64,000 nucleotides of DNA from Shewanella algae. Its GTDB lineage: Bacteria; Pseudomonadota; Gammaproteobacteria; Enterobacterales; Shewanellaceae. The notes beneath the pieces are model-generated. The model had not been told where the DNA came from, did no database searches, and saw only the letters and a list, made by a program, of their open reading frames with translations. The position numbers and the translations under genes were made by a program. Position 1 is the stretch's first letter. Each line of letters starts with the position of its first letter. The stretch is from assembly GCF_009183365.2 (NCBI RefSeq), contig NZ_CP068230.1, forward strand, positions 1,269,001 to 1,333,000, read 5' to 3'. Shown here in pieces: positions 35,738 through 43,884 of this stretch.

Positions 35738-35842
35738 GCCGCTGGCACAGCGGCTAGCATTGCTTTCAGCTCAAAATAGCCAAATAACATTGGTTGGGCC
35801 TCTGGCGATGGATGTTTCTCATTACCTGCCAATGCAGGCATA
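35738..35842. repeat. Dispersed repeat, copy B
   Basis: Same hairpin and core (AAAATAGCCAAATAACATTG) as copy A, in the same orientation, 491 bases downstream. Confidence 0.75.
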
Positions 35843-35878
35843 AAAAGGAAGGGCCTATGCCGAGGCCAAGATATACTC

Positions 35879-35895
35879 AAGTCTGAGCTAGTACA
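35879..35895. repeat. 17-bp inverted repeat, right copy, edge of accessory region
   Basis: AAGTCTGAGCTAGTACA is the exact reverse complement of 29548-29564. It overlaps a 14-bp direct repeat, TCTGAGCTAGTACA / TCTGAGTTAGTACA, at 35882-35909. Confidence 0.65.
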
Positions 35896-36030
35896 TCTGA
35901 GTTAGTACATACGCCTTGCATCCAGACTCTGTGAGTCGACGCAGAACACAAATGGGGCTTATTCGCACTTTCCTTATTCGCACCTTCAGCCCCTTTGTTT
36001 TTGATTGGTTTTCTTGAGATTAAGCCAAGA

Positions 36031-36192
36031 TTATTTCCATTTATCTCTGAGGAACTCAGGCTCCATATATTCGTCCGGATAACGTCTCTTGCTGTCCCGG
36101 CGGCGCTGTTTTACCCGTTTGTTCTTTTGCTTACCTCTGACATGATCTCCCCATGGAGCATCGTTGTCGTCGAAATCATAGTGGTTTGACAT
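36031..36192 (-). CDS. 53-aa hypothetical protein
   Basis: A small protein starting MSNHYDFDDNDAPWGDHVRG and ending in YMEPEFLRDKWK, with an acidic N-terminus and a basic middle (KQKNKRVKQRRRDSKRR). No signal or membrane segment. The frame extends to 36258, but the ATG at 36192 gives a compact, charge-patterned protein. The ribosome site is weak. It lies upstream of the rRNA methyltransferase gene, divided by about 160 bases from it on the same strand. It is possibly a conserved small nucleic-acid-binding protein, but that is a guess from composition. Confidence 0.5.
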   Translation of the reverse strand: MSNHYDFDDNDAPWGDHVRGKQKNKRVKQRRRDSKRRYPDEYMEPEFLRDKWK

Positions 36193-36355
36193 GATCCATT
36201 TCCAATAACACAGTGCATATAGGTTGCACCGCTCCTTTTTACCTAAAGCGCCGGTCAAGCTAAAGTGAGAAATTTAGCGTCTCAAGGTAAAAATTATTGC
36301 ATGTCTGTCCCCGATTCCCTGTCTCGACTCCCTTCGAGCATTAACCTGACTCTTG

Positions 36356-37711
36356 CTAGGCTTGTTTACGAAAACGAACAACAAACATCCCATCGGCATT
36401 GGCTTCAAAGGGCCAAATCGTCAAATACTGCTTCTGTTCACCATTGAATGGGTGGCTGAGCGTTTCCAGAGTAAACTCGGGCCGCTTGGCCAGGAAGGCA
36501 TCGACCACCTGGCGGTTTTCGCTGTCCGCCAGTGAGCAGGTGGCGTAAACCAAAGTGCCACCTGGCTTGACCGCATCGCAGGCGCGGCTGAGTATGTCGA
36601 GCTGCAGCGCGGGTTTATCGCTGATGGCCTGGCTGTCATCCAGCCAGCGCATGTCCGGATTTCGGCGCCAGGTGCCGGTGCAGCTGCAGGGGGCATCGAC
36701 CAGCACGCCGTCGAAGGCTTCTCTGGCAACCGGCAGGGCATCACTGCGCCAAGGCGCAACCTTGATGTTGAAACCGGCGCGTTTGGCGCGTTTTTCCAGT
36801 TCATTGAGCGCAGCCGGGCGGATATCCGAGGCGGTAATAGTGCCCCAAACGCCTTTGGCGGCGCCATCTTGTTGCATCAGCGAGCTGAGTTGCAGGCTCT
36901 TGCCACCGGCGCCGGAGCAGGCGTCCCACCAGTTTTCGTCGGCCCTTGGCGCGCAAACCTGGCCTATGACCTGGGAGGCCAGATCCTGCACCTCAATAAA
37001 CCCTTCTTTATAGAGTCTGATTTCATTGAGGTTGATACTCTTGCTGCCAAGGCTGATGGCGTCATTGAAGACGGGAGCGGCGCTGGCATCGACTCCGGCA
37101 CTTCTGAGCTCGGCCAGGGCCTCGGACAGCGGCATATTCTGCACCCTGGCCCAGATGGGCGGGCGGCTGCAAAGCGCGTCTATCAGCAGCTCTTCCCGGG
37201 CCTCTGGCAGCGGCGCCACGGCATGCCAGAACCAGTCCGGTGCCAGTTCTCTTGCCAAGACATGTCGGCCAGAGACCTTGAATACCAATGCGGCGGCGGC
37301 TTTGGGGGCCAGAGCCTGCTCAGGCAGGGCGAATGACTTGCCGGCTTGTTGCTGCCAGGCACTGATAATGTCCGTCCAAGGGTGGGCTTCTATCGCCGCC
37401 GCCAATGCCAGGCGTTGGAACCACAGGCTTTGCTCATCGCCATTCTCAAGCTGTTGCAACCAACCCCACCAACGAAACAGGGCAAATAGGGTCTCCCGAA
37501 TGACTCTTCTGTCTTTGGAGCCGTGTTTCTTGTTGCTGCGGAAATAGTTCGCCAGCACCCGATCGGCACTCTGGCGACTGTCGAGGATTTCAGTAAACAG
37601 TGTGTTGATGGTGTTAGCATAACTGGCGGCACGTTTTTGGGCCGGAGTCAGTGAAGGGCTTTGCGCGGTCAAAGGTTTCTCTGCATCAAGTGGGGATAGC
37701 AATGGCGCCAA
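36356..37711 (-). CDS. RsmB/NOP-family rRNA cytosine-C5 methyltransferase
   Basis: A protein of up to 451 aa that methylates cytosine-C5 in rRNA with S-adenosylmethionine. An N-terminal helical domain precedes the methyltransferase domain with WWDACSGAGGKSLQLSS (SAM loop), VLVDAPCSCTGTWRRNPD (release Cys region) and LVYATCSLADSEN (nucleophile Cys). The length fits the RsmB/RsmF group (about 430-480 aa). The start is uncertain: only TTG codons are available at 37711 and 37672, the latter with AGAGAAACC ahead. RsmB itself normally sits near fmt/trkA, so this is probably a paralogue. Confidence 0.85.
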   Translation of the reverse strand: MAPLLSPLDAEKPLTAQSPSLTPAQKRAASYANTINTLFTEILDSRQSADRVLANYFRSNKKHGSKDRRVIRETLFALFRWWGWLQQLENGDEQSLWFQRLALAAAIEAHPWTDIISAWQQQAGKSFALPEQALAPKAAAALVFKVSGRHVLARELAPDWFWHAVAPLPEAREELLIDALCSRPPIWARVQNMPLSEALAELRSAGVDASAAPVFNDAISLGSKSINLNEIRLYKEGFIEVQDLASQVIGQVCAPRADENWWDACSGAGGKSLQLSSLMQQDGAAKGVWGTITASDIRPAALNELEKRAKRAGFNIKVAPWRSDALPVAREAFDGVLVDAPCSCTGTWRRNPDMRWLDDSQAISDKPALQLDILSRACDAVKPGGTLVYATCSLADSENRQVVDAFLAKRPEFTLETLSHPFNGEQKQYLTIWPFEANADGMFVVRFRKQA

Positions 37712-37748
37712 TATTAACAGAAGTGCCGCGGCCTGTCCCCGGCACCGT

Positions 37749-37808
37749 GTTTGCTAATGTTTACTAATGTTTGCTAATGTTTACTAATGGTTGCTACTGT
37801 TTACTAAT
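37749..37808. repeat. 10-bp tandem repeat, six units
   Basis: Alternating GTTTGCTAAT and GTTTACTAAT units, six in a row from 37749 to 37808 with a slight change in the fifth (GGTTGCTACT), in the gap between the rRNA methyltransferase and glutathione-transferase genes. Confidence 0.9.
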
Positions 37809-37828
37809 GCTTACCGCACTGCTCAGAC

Positions 37829-38500
37829 TTAACGGGTAACCATTTGCGCTATCTGTTTGGCCCTGTCTTCATCGCTTAACTGGTCCCTGGACTCTGGGGT
37901 GACTATGCCTTTTTGACAGGCCGGGCGCAGAGCCAGCGTATCGAGCCAACGTTGCAGATGAGGCAGACCTTGAATATCTATGCCGCTCCAGTCGTAAATC
38001 CGCACCCAGGGCCAGGTGGCCATATCGGCTATGCTGTACTCATCACCGGCCAGATAGGCATGTTTGGCCAACTGATTATCCATCACCTCAAACAGGCGCC
38101 GGCCCTCTTTTTGATAACGTTCTATCGCGGCCGGGATCTTCTCCGGAAAATAGCGATAGAACACATTGGCTTGTCCCATCATGGGGCCTACGCCGCCCAT
38201 CTGGAACATCAGCCATTGGATGACCTTGGAGCGCTTTTTGGCATCAACAGGTAAGAATTTCCCCGTTTTTTCAGCCAAGTAAAGCAGGATGGCACCGGAT
38301 TCAAACACCACGAAATCATCGTTATCCCTGTCTATGATGGCCGGGATCCGGCCGTTGGGATTGATGGCTAAAAACTCGGGTTGTTTCTGTTCATTGGCAC
38401 TGAGATCCAGATGGTGTACCCGGTAGGGTAAGCCCATCTCTTCCAGAGCAATACTGATTTTAAAGCCGTTGGGGGTTGCGGCGGTATAGAGTTCAATCAT
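37829..38500 (-). CDS. Glutathione S-transferase, YfcG/YghU-like
   Basis: A 223-aa cytoplasmic enzyme. The thioredoxin-like N-terminus [21 protein letters not shown] carries TPNG, seen in E. coli YfcG-type nu-class enzymes rather than a catalytic Tyr/Ser. [13 protein letters not shown] and [15 protein letters not shown] bind glutathione, and the helical C-terminal domain has [17 protein letters not shown]. Nu-class members reduce disulfides. It lies 27 bases downstream of another glutathione transferase gene and both are minus strand, so they form an operon divergent from a TetR regulator. Confidence 0.9.
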   Translation of the reverse strand: MIELYTAATPNGFKISIALEEMGLPYRVHHLDLSANEQKQPEFLAINPNGRIPAIIDRDNDDFVVFESGAILLYLAEKTGKFLPVDAKKRSKVIQWLMFQMGGVGPMMGQANVFYRYFPEKIPAAIERYQKEGRRLFEVMDNQLAKHAYLAGDEYSIADMATWPWVRIYDWSGIDIQGLPHLQRWLDTLALRPACQKGIVTPESRDQLSDEDRAKQIAQMVTR

Positions 38501-38527
38501 GTGTGTCTCCTTGATTTATCCTTGCTT

Positions 38528-39148
38528 TTATCCTTGTTTTGGCTGGCTCATTGCCGGGCGTTGTCCGGTTTGCTCATACCAGCTCTGCAGCACAGGGAAA
38601 GGCTGCAGTGAAATCTGCAGATTTTTGATGAATCCCAATAAGATATAGGCGGTGATATCGGCAATGGAGTAGTTTTCGCCGGCCAGATAAGGGGATTCAC
38701 TCAGGCGCTGCGCCAGCAAAGGCAGGAAAGATTCCAGGCGCTTGCGGGATTCTTCGCCCCAGGCTTGAATGCAGGTTTCCCGGTCGCTGTAGATGCCGCT
38801 GATATTGCGAAATGCCTGAAAGGCAGGTAACAACCCCTGCAGTTCAACGATGCGCTGCCACATCTCCACCTTTGCTCGCTCCAGCGGCGTGCTACCAAAG
38901 AGCTTGAGCTCGGTAGGGAACAACTCGTCGAGATAACGACAGATGGCCACAGACTCGCACAGATAACTGCCATCATCCAGCTCCAGCAGCGGAATGCGGC
39001 CATTGAGACTCTTGGCCTTGAATTCGGCCGAGAGATTTTCTCCGCCGCGAAGATCGACGTTTACCCGCTCGATATCTATGCCTTTCTCCGCCATGAAAAT
39101 ACTGACTCTGCGGGCACTTGGGGTAGGTCCGAGTTCATACAGCTTCAT
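38528..39148 (-). CDS. Glutathione S-transferase
   Basis: A 206-aa GST: thioredoxin-like domain MKLYELGPTPSARRVSIFMAE, glutathione site LNGRIPLLELDDGSYLCESVAICRYLDEL, and helical C-terminal domain with SPYLAGENYSIADITAYI. Class and substrate are not determined. It is upstream of the YfcG-like gene (27-base gap). The TetR gene starts 186 bases away in the opposite direction, and the shared gap contains a palindrome, which suggests both are under TetR control. Confidence 0.88.
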   Translation of the reverse strand: MKLYELGPTPSARRVSIFMAEKGIDIERVNVDLRGGENLSAEFKAKSLNGRIPLLELDDGSYLCESVAICRYLDELFPTELKLFGSTPLERAKVEMWQRIVELQGLLPAFQAFRNISGIYSDRETCIQAWGEESRKRLESFLPLLAQRLSESPYLAGENYSIADITAYILLGFIKNLQISLQPFPVLQSWYEQTGQRPAMSQPKQG

Positions 39149-39230
39149 CTATCTTTCTCCATTTGTCTTGGGCCGTTTAGTTATTTTTCCTGGCTTGGCT
39201 GTCAGGAAAATCTATTCAAATCTTTTTCGG

Positions 39231-39275
39231 AACGATCGTTTAGGTTAGACTTTAGGGGATATCAGAACGATCAGT
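39231..39275. promoter_or_regulatory. Putative TetR operator
   Basis: A perfect 10-bp palindrome AACGATCGTT at 39231-39240, and a second partial copy AACGATCAGT at 39266-39275, 35 bases on. It lies between the divergent glutathione-transferase and TetR genes. Confidence 0.6.
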
Positions 39276-39334
39276 CAAGAATTAATTTGGCTAAATATAC
39301 AGCACGTCATTCGCTGGAAACGCTTGGGAGCAGT

Positions 39335-39907
39335 ATGGCAAGAAGTTGCAATTTTGACCGGGAAGATAAGCTGAAATTGGCAATGGAGCTCTTTTGGCAA
39401 AAGGGTTATGCCGCCACTTCAGTGGCGGATCTGGTCGAGCATCTGGGGATCAACAGATTCAGTCTCTATAACACCTATGGCGACAAGCTGAACCTGTACC
39501 GGGAGGCGCTGCGTCTGTATCTGCAGCAAAACTCTTTGCCAGCGCTCGACAGCCTGCGCGCCGAAGGCGCAGGGTTACAGCAGGTAATTGATTATCTTGA
39601 GCAGTTTGTGGCCCTGCAGCGAGAGCAAAAATACGGCTGTTTCCTGCAAAATGCGCTGCTGGAGATGAGCCTGGAGGATGCTGTCGTACAGCAAGAGAGT
39701 CGGCACTTGTTTGACTCCATCAAGGAGGCGTTTGCCAAGGCGCTGACCCACGCCAGAGAGTGCGGCGAGCTTAACAGCGACAATACCGAGGCGCTCGCGG
39801 CCTGGTTACTGCTGCAACTGCAGGGAATTAGGGTGCTCGGCAAGGCCGGTTTGCATCAGGAGTTGCAGCAGGCGCTGAGCGTGATGCGCGCTCAGCTTGG
39901 AAGTTGA
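39335..39907 (+). CDS. TetR-family transcriptional regulator
   Basis: A 190-aa regulator with the TetR DNA-binding helix-turn-helix: KLKLAMELFWQKGYAATSVADLVEHLGINRFSLYNTYGDKLNLY. The C-terminal ligand-binding part (YLEQFVALQREQKYGCFLQNALLEMS, about 120 aa) shows the YGC-F motif of the AcrR-like group. The frame is open to 39287 (TTG), but the ATG at 39335 has GGGAG 5 bases ahead. It probably represses the divergent glutathione transferases and itself. Confidence 0.87.
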   Translation: MARSCNFDREDKLKLAMELFWQKGYAATSVADLVEHLGINRFSLYNTYGDKLNLYREALRLYLQQNSLPALDSLRAEGAGLQQVIDYLEQFVALQREQKYGCFLQNALLEMSLEDAVVQQESRHLFDSIKEAFAKALTHARECGELNSDNTEALAAWLLLQLQGIRVLGKAGLHQELQQALSVMRAQLGS

Positions 39908-39968
39908 GCCAGATTCTACCTGGGCGGTTTAAGCCCGGGTACGGCAATCAATAATCCAGGAACAGACA

Positions 39969-40643
39969 TCAATAATCCAAGTCCAGGGCAAAGCACAGAT
40001 AGCGCATCAACGCCTGGGTGTGTTGGAACTCACTGACACAGAAGTCGACAAAATCGCTGCGACAAACCTGCTCTTTTGTCAGCATCTTAAGCGCCACAAA
40101 GTCTTTGCGTTTCAACTCGTTTATCAATGGGTGGCTTTTATCGAACCCCTTGGGTGGCCGCACCAGGCTGTCACCGTCCATCGTAAACCCATGGCGCTGT
40201 AATTCCTCCAACGCCTTACTGTAGGCGCGTGGGTTGTCGTCGATACATTGCCTGATGGCGCCTAGCACCTTGGATTCGGGGCGCCAGATCCCGGCAGCGA
40301 TAAAGCAGCCATCGTTGGCCAGATGCAGATACAACCCGGGAGCGTGAACATCCTTACCCTGAAAATGGCGAAACTGGATCCCGACATTGAGCTTGTAGGG
40401 CGACTTGTCGTGACCAAAGCGAGTGTCCCGTTGTGGCCGCATCAAACTGCCTCCGACCTTCTTGGCGACCGCCGTCAATCTGGGAGACAAGGCCTGAATA
40501 GGCTGCTGCATCTGTTCAATAAATGTCAGTGCCGGCCCCCTGAGCAGGGTTTCATACTCATCCTGATGTTGCTTGAACCAGGCTCTGTCGTTGTTGTTTT
40601 CCAGCCGGGTCAGAAAGGCAAAACCTTGTTCGCTGAAGCTCAT
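39969..40643 (-). CDS. DUF2461 family protein
   Basis: A 224-aa cytoplasmic protein of the DUF2461 (TIGR02453) family, function unknown. Seen: FLTRLENNNDRAWFKQHQDEYE at the N-terminus, RPQRDTRFGHDKSPYKLNVGIQFRH (the conserved R-D-x-RF-x-xDKSPYK motif), GLYLHLANDGCFIAAGIWRPE and the C-terminal KMLTKEQVCRSDF. It is a single gene, with no close functional link to neighbours. The start ATG at 40643 follows GGAGAACAAAA. It is separated by 180 bases from the divergent TonB receptor. Confidence 0.83.
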   Translation of the reverse strand: MSFSEQGFAFLTRLENNNDRAWFKQHQDEYETLLRGPALTFIEQMQQPIQALSPRLTAVAKKVGGSLMRPQRDTRFGHDKSPYKLNVGIQFRHFQGKDVHAPGLYLHLANDGCFIAAGIWRPESKVLGAIRQCIDDNPRAYSKALEELQRHGFTMDGDSLVRPPKGFDKSHPLINELKRKDFVALKMLTKEQVCRSDFVDFCVSEFQHTQALMRYLCFALDLDY

Positions 40644-40756
40644 TTTTGTTCTCCATTTTCTTCACGGCGATATCTCAGGTGAAAGCCTGTTGTGAGTCAA
40701 GTGGTTTTACATTTTTAAAACAAAGATAACCAAATTGGATCCTGTGTAAATATCGG

Positions 40757-40771
40757 TGAGAATAATTCTCA
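40757..40771 (+). promoter_or_regulatory. Fur box
   Basis: TGAGAATAATTCTCA is a perfect 7-1-7 match to the Fur consensus TGAnAATnATTnTCA. It overlaps the -35 of a promoter with -10 TATAAT at 40789-40794, 53 bases before the receptor ATG. Iron repression is expected. Confidence 0.88.
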
Positions 40772-40823
40772 TTTCTCAGCTTGATTCTTATAATGCCGCC
40801 TTATTTTTAAGGGGAGATGATAG

Positions 40824-43067
40824 ATGACAAGCGAACAATCCCGGCGAATGGCGCCGAGCGGCAAGCTGCCATTACTGCTGTGTGCCTTGGCGCCCTGGCC
40901 CTTGCTGGCCGCCACTTCTCAGCCGCCCAAGAGTGGTACCAGTGTGCTGGGTGAGCCTAAGGTGGAAGCGATAGAGATCATAGAGGTGCGTGGCCAGCCT
41001 TTTCGTCGGGAACTGACGCTGACCCGTCCGGGCGAAGCCTTGGTGACATTGGAGGACATAGAGGAGCAACAGGCGGGAAACTTTGCCGAAGTGCTGGACA
41101 CTGTGCCCGGCATCACTCTTGATGGCGGCCCCCGTAGCGGCGGTGAGAAAATCAATGTTTGGGGCTTTGGTGAGACAGAAGATCTCAATGTCTATGTCGA
41201 CAACGCCCCGGTCGGGTTTGAACAGTATCGCTACGGCTCTTTCTTTATCGACCCGGATATGGTCAAGCGAATTGAGGTGATCAAGGGCGCCCACGATCCC
41301 CGCTCCGGCAATGGTGGTTTCGGTGGCTCCATGTATGTGGTGACCAAGAGTGCCGATGATTTTCTGAATTACGGCAAAAACTTGGGCGCCAGAGTCAAGG
41401 CCAGCTATGCCGATAACAACGGCTTGGAGACTTACACAGGTACGCTTTATGGCCGCTTGAACTCAGGGCTGTCGGCACTTGTTAACTACAGCTATAAAGA
41501 TGCCGGCGATCTTGAGCTGGGCAACGGCCAGGTGTTTCGTTTCTCTGGCTATCGGCAAAACAACCTCCTGGCCAAGCTGGATTATGAGCTGGGGGCGCAC
41601 AAGTTGTCTTTGAGCTATACCTCCTACGATGATGAAGGCCGTAAACCCTGGGCCAACCGCCGCGGCGAAATGCCCACTGTATCTGAGTTCAATATCAAAA
41701 AGTACGGCTCTTTTGAGGCGGCAGAATACGCCAATACCGCCCTCAACAGTTACAAAGACAGCACAGTTTCACTCAACTACCGTTATACACCGGCCAGTCC
41801 GCTGTGGGATCTGCAATTGGCGCTGTCCAGCAGCAGTAACGACAGACACTGGGTAAGGCCCCAGATAGCCTTCGATAAGATGTTTGTTTCTGTAGGTAAC
41901 TTTGGCCACGAGTCCTGGCTCGAATACGACAGGGACTTTATCGATATCAACAACACCAGCCAGTTGGGTGACCACTTGCTGACTGTGGGGCTGCAGTACC
42001 GCTCGCTCGATCGCCGCTCACTGGTATTCAACAAGAGTTATCAGAACAAGGCGGAGAAAAACTTCGGCCTGTACACGCCTTACTACCAGCCTGGAGGTCG
42101 CCAGGATACCTACGCCTTTTATATCAGCGACAGCATTGCCCTGACGGATAACCTCATTCTAAAACCATCGCTGCGGTTCGACAGTATTTACAGCATAGGC
42201 CATGGCAATCTGGCGCCGGATTACAACGACCCCAGTGTCGGCCATGACTTTTCCTCTACCCGCCACAGCGGTTGGTCGCCAAGACTTGGGCTGGAATACC
42301 GTCTCGGTGATGTCAGTTTCCTGACCCTGGACTATGCCTACAGCCTGCAGGCACCTGTGGTGGATGAGATTTATGCGGTGCAATATGCCAAGGCCAGTAG
42401 TGCTCAGGCGACCAGTCGCGGGATAGATGTCGAGCGGCTGCACGCCTATAAGCTTGGGCTGAGCAGCGCCTTTGATGGGGTCTTCGCCGGCGATGACAGG
42501 CTCTCGACCCAACTGACTCTGTATTGGAATCAGGGAAAACAGGATATCGCTCAGCGCAAAGGGCTCTGGGTCGACAAGAGTCAGCCATTTGAGAGCGGCT
42601 ATGTGAATCTCGACGGCTACCATATCTACGGTGGCGACTTCGAGGCTCAATACCGTTGGCACGATTGGTTTGCCGACTATACGGCTTCCTATACCCGAGG
42701 CAAGCACAGCGGCAGCCTGCGTGACAGCAGTGGCAGGGATGAAAACCTGGCAGACATTCCTCCGCTCAATATGCGTCTGCACCTGGGGTATTACCTGACT
42801 CCCGAGCTGTCGCTCTCCTGGCGTGGCAGTTGGTATGATGCGCAGCAGAAGGTGCCGGAAGAGGGCCTGTTTGTCAGCGATAGACCGAGCCAGGCCTATT
42901 TTCTGCAAGACTTGTATCTTGGCTTCCAGCCGGAAGATATGTTGCAGGGGCTTGAGCTGAGGCTGGCGCTGCGTAACTTGACCAATCAGTATTACAGTCC
43001 GCATCTGGCCGATGGCATTGCGGCTCAGGGACGGGATATTCGCCTCAGTCTGGCGTACCAGTTCTGA
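40824..43067 (+). CDS. TonB-dependent outer membrane receptor, iron-regulated
   Basis: A 747-aa outer-membrane transporter. A signal peptide (to about residue 29, PLLAATS) is followed by the plug domain with IEVRGQPF (TonB-box-like region), DIEEQQAGNFAEVLDTVPGITL, VDNAPVGFEQYRYGSFFID and IEVIKGAHDPRSGNGGFGGS, then the 22-strand barrel ending in RLSLAYQF. Energy comes through TonB. The substrate (siderophore or haem) is not determined; a clear FRAP/NPNL haem motif was not seen. A Fur box and promoter stand directly upstream with AAGGGGAGATG before the ATG. Confidence 0.9.
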   Translation: MTSEQSRRMAPSGKLPLLLCALAPWPLLAATSQPPKSGTSVLGEPKVEAIEIIEVRGQPFRRELTLTRPGEALVTLEDIEEQQAGNFAEVLDTVPGITLDGGPRSGGEKINVWGFGETEDLNVYVDNAPVGFEQYRYGSFFIDPDMVKRIEVIKGAHDPRSGNGGFGGSMYVVTKSADDFLNYGKNLGARVKASYADNNGLETYTGTLYGRLNSGLSALVNYSYKDAGDLELGNGQVFRFSGYRQNNLLAKLDYELGAHKLSLSYTSYDDEGRKPWANRRGEMPTVSEFNIKKYGSFEAAEYANTALNSYKDSTVSLNYRYTPASPLWDLQLALSSSSNDRHWVRPQIAFDKMFVSVGNFGHESWLEYDRDFIDINNTSQLGDHLLTVGLQYRSLDRRSLVFNKSYQNKAEKNFGLYTPYYQPGGRQDTYAFYISDSIALTDNLILKPSLRFDSIYSIGHGNLAPDYNDPSVGHDFSSTRHSGWSPRLGLEYRLGDVSFLTLDYAYSLQAPVVDEIYAVQYAKASSAQATSRGIDVERLHAYKLGLSSAFDGVFAGDDRLSTQLTLYWNQGKQDIAQRKGLWVDKSQPFESGYVNLDGYHIYGGDFEAQYRWHDWFADYTASYTRGKHSGSLRDSSGRDENLADIPPLNMRLHLGYYLTPELSLSWRGSWYDAQQKVPEEGLFVSDRPSQAYFLQDLYLGFQPEDMLQGLELRLALRNLTNQYYSPHLADGIAAQGRDIRLSLAYQF

Positions 43068-43166
43068 TAAAACCCCAGTTATTTTGTGCTTTTGTGAGCT
43101 GCAAACCTGATCAAGCTCTGATTTTGCGGCATAATGTGCGTTTTGCCTGACCGAAGAATATTAGTA

Positions 43167-43739
43167 ATGACTTCAGAAACTGAACTGCAAAGCCGCTGTG
43201 GCGGGAAATGTGAACTCTGTGGAGCCGAAGGCGCTCTGTCTGTCTACGATCTGCCTCACTCGGGTGATCGCACCGACGGTGACATCATGATCTGCGCTAC
43301 CTGTGAAGGTCAGATTGCCGCTCCGGACACCATGGATGTTAACCACTGGCGTTGCCTGAACGACAGTATGTGGAGTCAGGTTCCTGCCGTACAGGTAATG
43401 GCTTACCGCATGCTCAAGCGCCTCAGTGGCGAAGGTTGGGCTCAGGATCTGCTAGATATGCTTTATCTGGAAGACGATCTTAAAGCCTGGGGCGATGCCG
43501 AGTCTCTGGCGGCCGACAGCGATGATTCGGCGCCGACACTGGACAGCAATGGCACTCAGTTGGCCGCCGGTGATACCGTAGTGATTATTAAAGATCTCAA
43601 CGTGAAGGGCACCAGCTTTGTGGCCAAGCGTGGCACCGCCGTGCGTAACATAGCTCTGACCAACAACCCTGAGCATATCGAAGGCCGGGTCAATGGTACC
43701 CGCATCGTTATCCTGAGCTGCTATGTGAAGAAATCTTAA
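43167..43739 (+). CDS. PhnA/YjdM-like zinc-ribbon protein
   Basis: A 190-aa soluble protein. The N-terminal zinc-ribbon has CGGKCELCGAEGAL and ICATCEGQI (two CxxC pairs), and the C-terminal PhnA domain has DLNVKGTSFVAKRGTAVRNIALT and EGRVNGTRIVILSCYVKKS, as in E. coli YjdM. The middle is longer than in YjdM (111 aa), with AVQVMAYRMLKRLSGEGW. The function is unknown despite the old link with phosphonates. The ATG at 43167 is preceded by GAAGAA and fits the ribbon; the frame is open to 43134. A strong terminator follows. Confidence 0.85.
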   Translation: MTSETELQSRCGGKCELCGAEGALSVYDLPHSGDRTDGDIMICATCEGQIAAPDTMDVNHWRCLNDSMWSQVPAVQVMAYRMLKRLSGEGWAQDLLDMLYLEDDLKAWGDAESLAADSDDSAPTLDSNGTQLAAGDTVVIIKDLNVKGTSFVAKRGTAVRNIALTNNPEHIEGRVNGTRIVILSCYVKKS

Positions 43740-43775
43740 GCGGAGCTGTTCGCTTCTTCGCTGATTAATGCAGTT

Positions 43776-43815
43776 AAAAAACGCCGCAGAAATCGATTTC
43801 TGCGGCGTTTTTCAT
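43776..43815 (+). terminator. Terminator after the PhnA-like gene
   Basis: AAAACGCCGCAGAAA / TTTCTGCGGCGTTTT, a 15-bp perfect stem with loop TCGA and a T-run. Confidence 0.92.
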
Positions 43816-43849
43816 TTCAGGGCTTGGGATTTGTCGCACGCTGGAATAT

Positions 43850-43867
43850 GATTCCTTGTTAAGAATC
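43850..43867 (+). promoter_or_regulatory. Possible MarR operator
   Basis: GATTC-N8-GAATC inverted repeat just before the MarR gene start (43885). The 8-base inner part starts CTTGTTA, which recurs 10 bases later (CTTGTTAT). Confidence 0.4.
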
Positions 43868-43884
43868 TTGTTATCGAGATAATT

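Larger units (their letters stand above)
35107..36030. other. Non-coding repeat mosaic, about 0.9 kb
   Basis: No gene is supported. It holds an about 100-bp repeat in two copies (35247 and 35738), each beginning with GCCGCTG-GCA-CAGCGGC, a 17-bp inverted repeat (35400-35416 with 35557-35573), a 14-bp direct repeat (35882-35909), and a GGGGCT/AGCCCC hairpin near 35954-35993. GC-rich patches alternate with AT-rich ones, unlike the AT-rich genes to the left. It looks like accumulated dispersed repeats at an insertion-prone spot. Confidence 0.65.
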
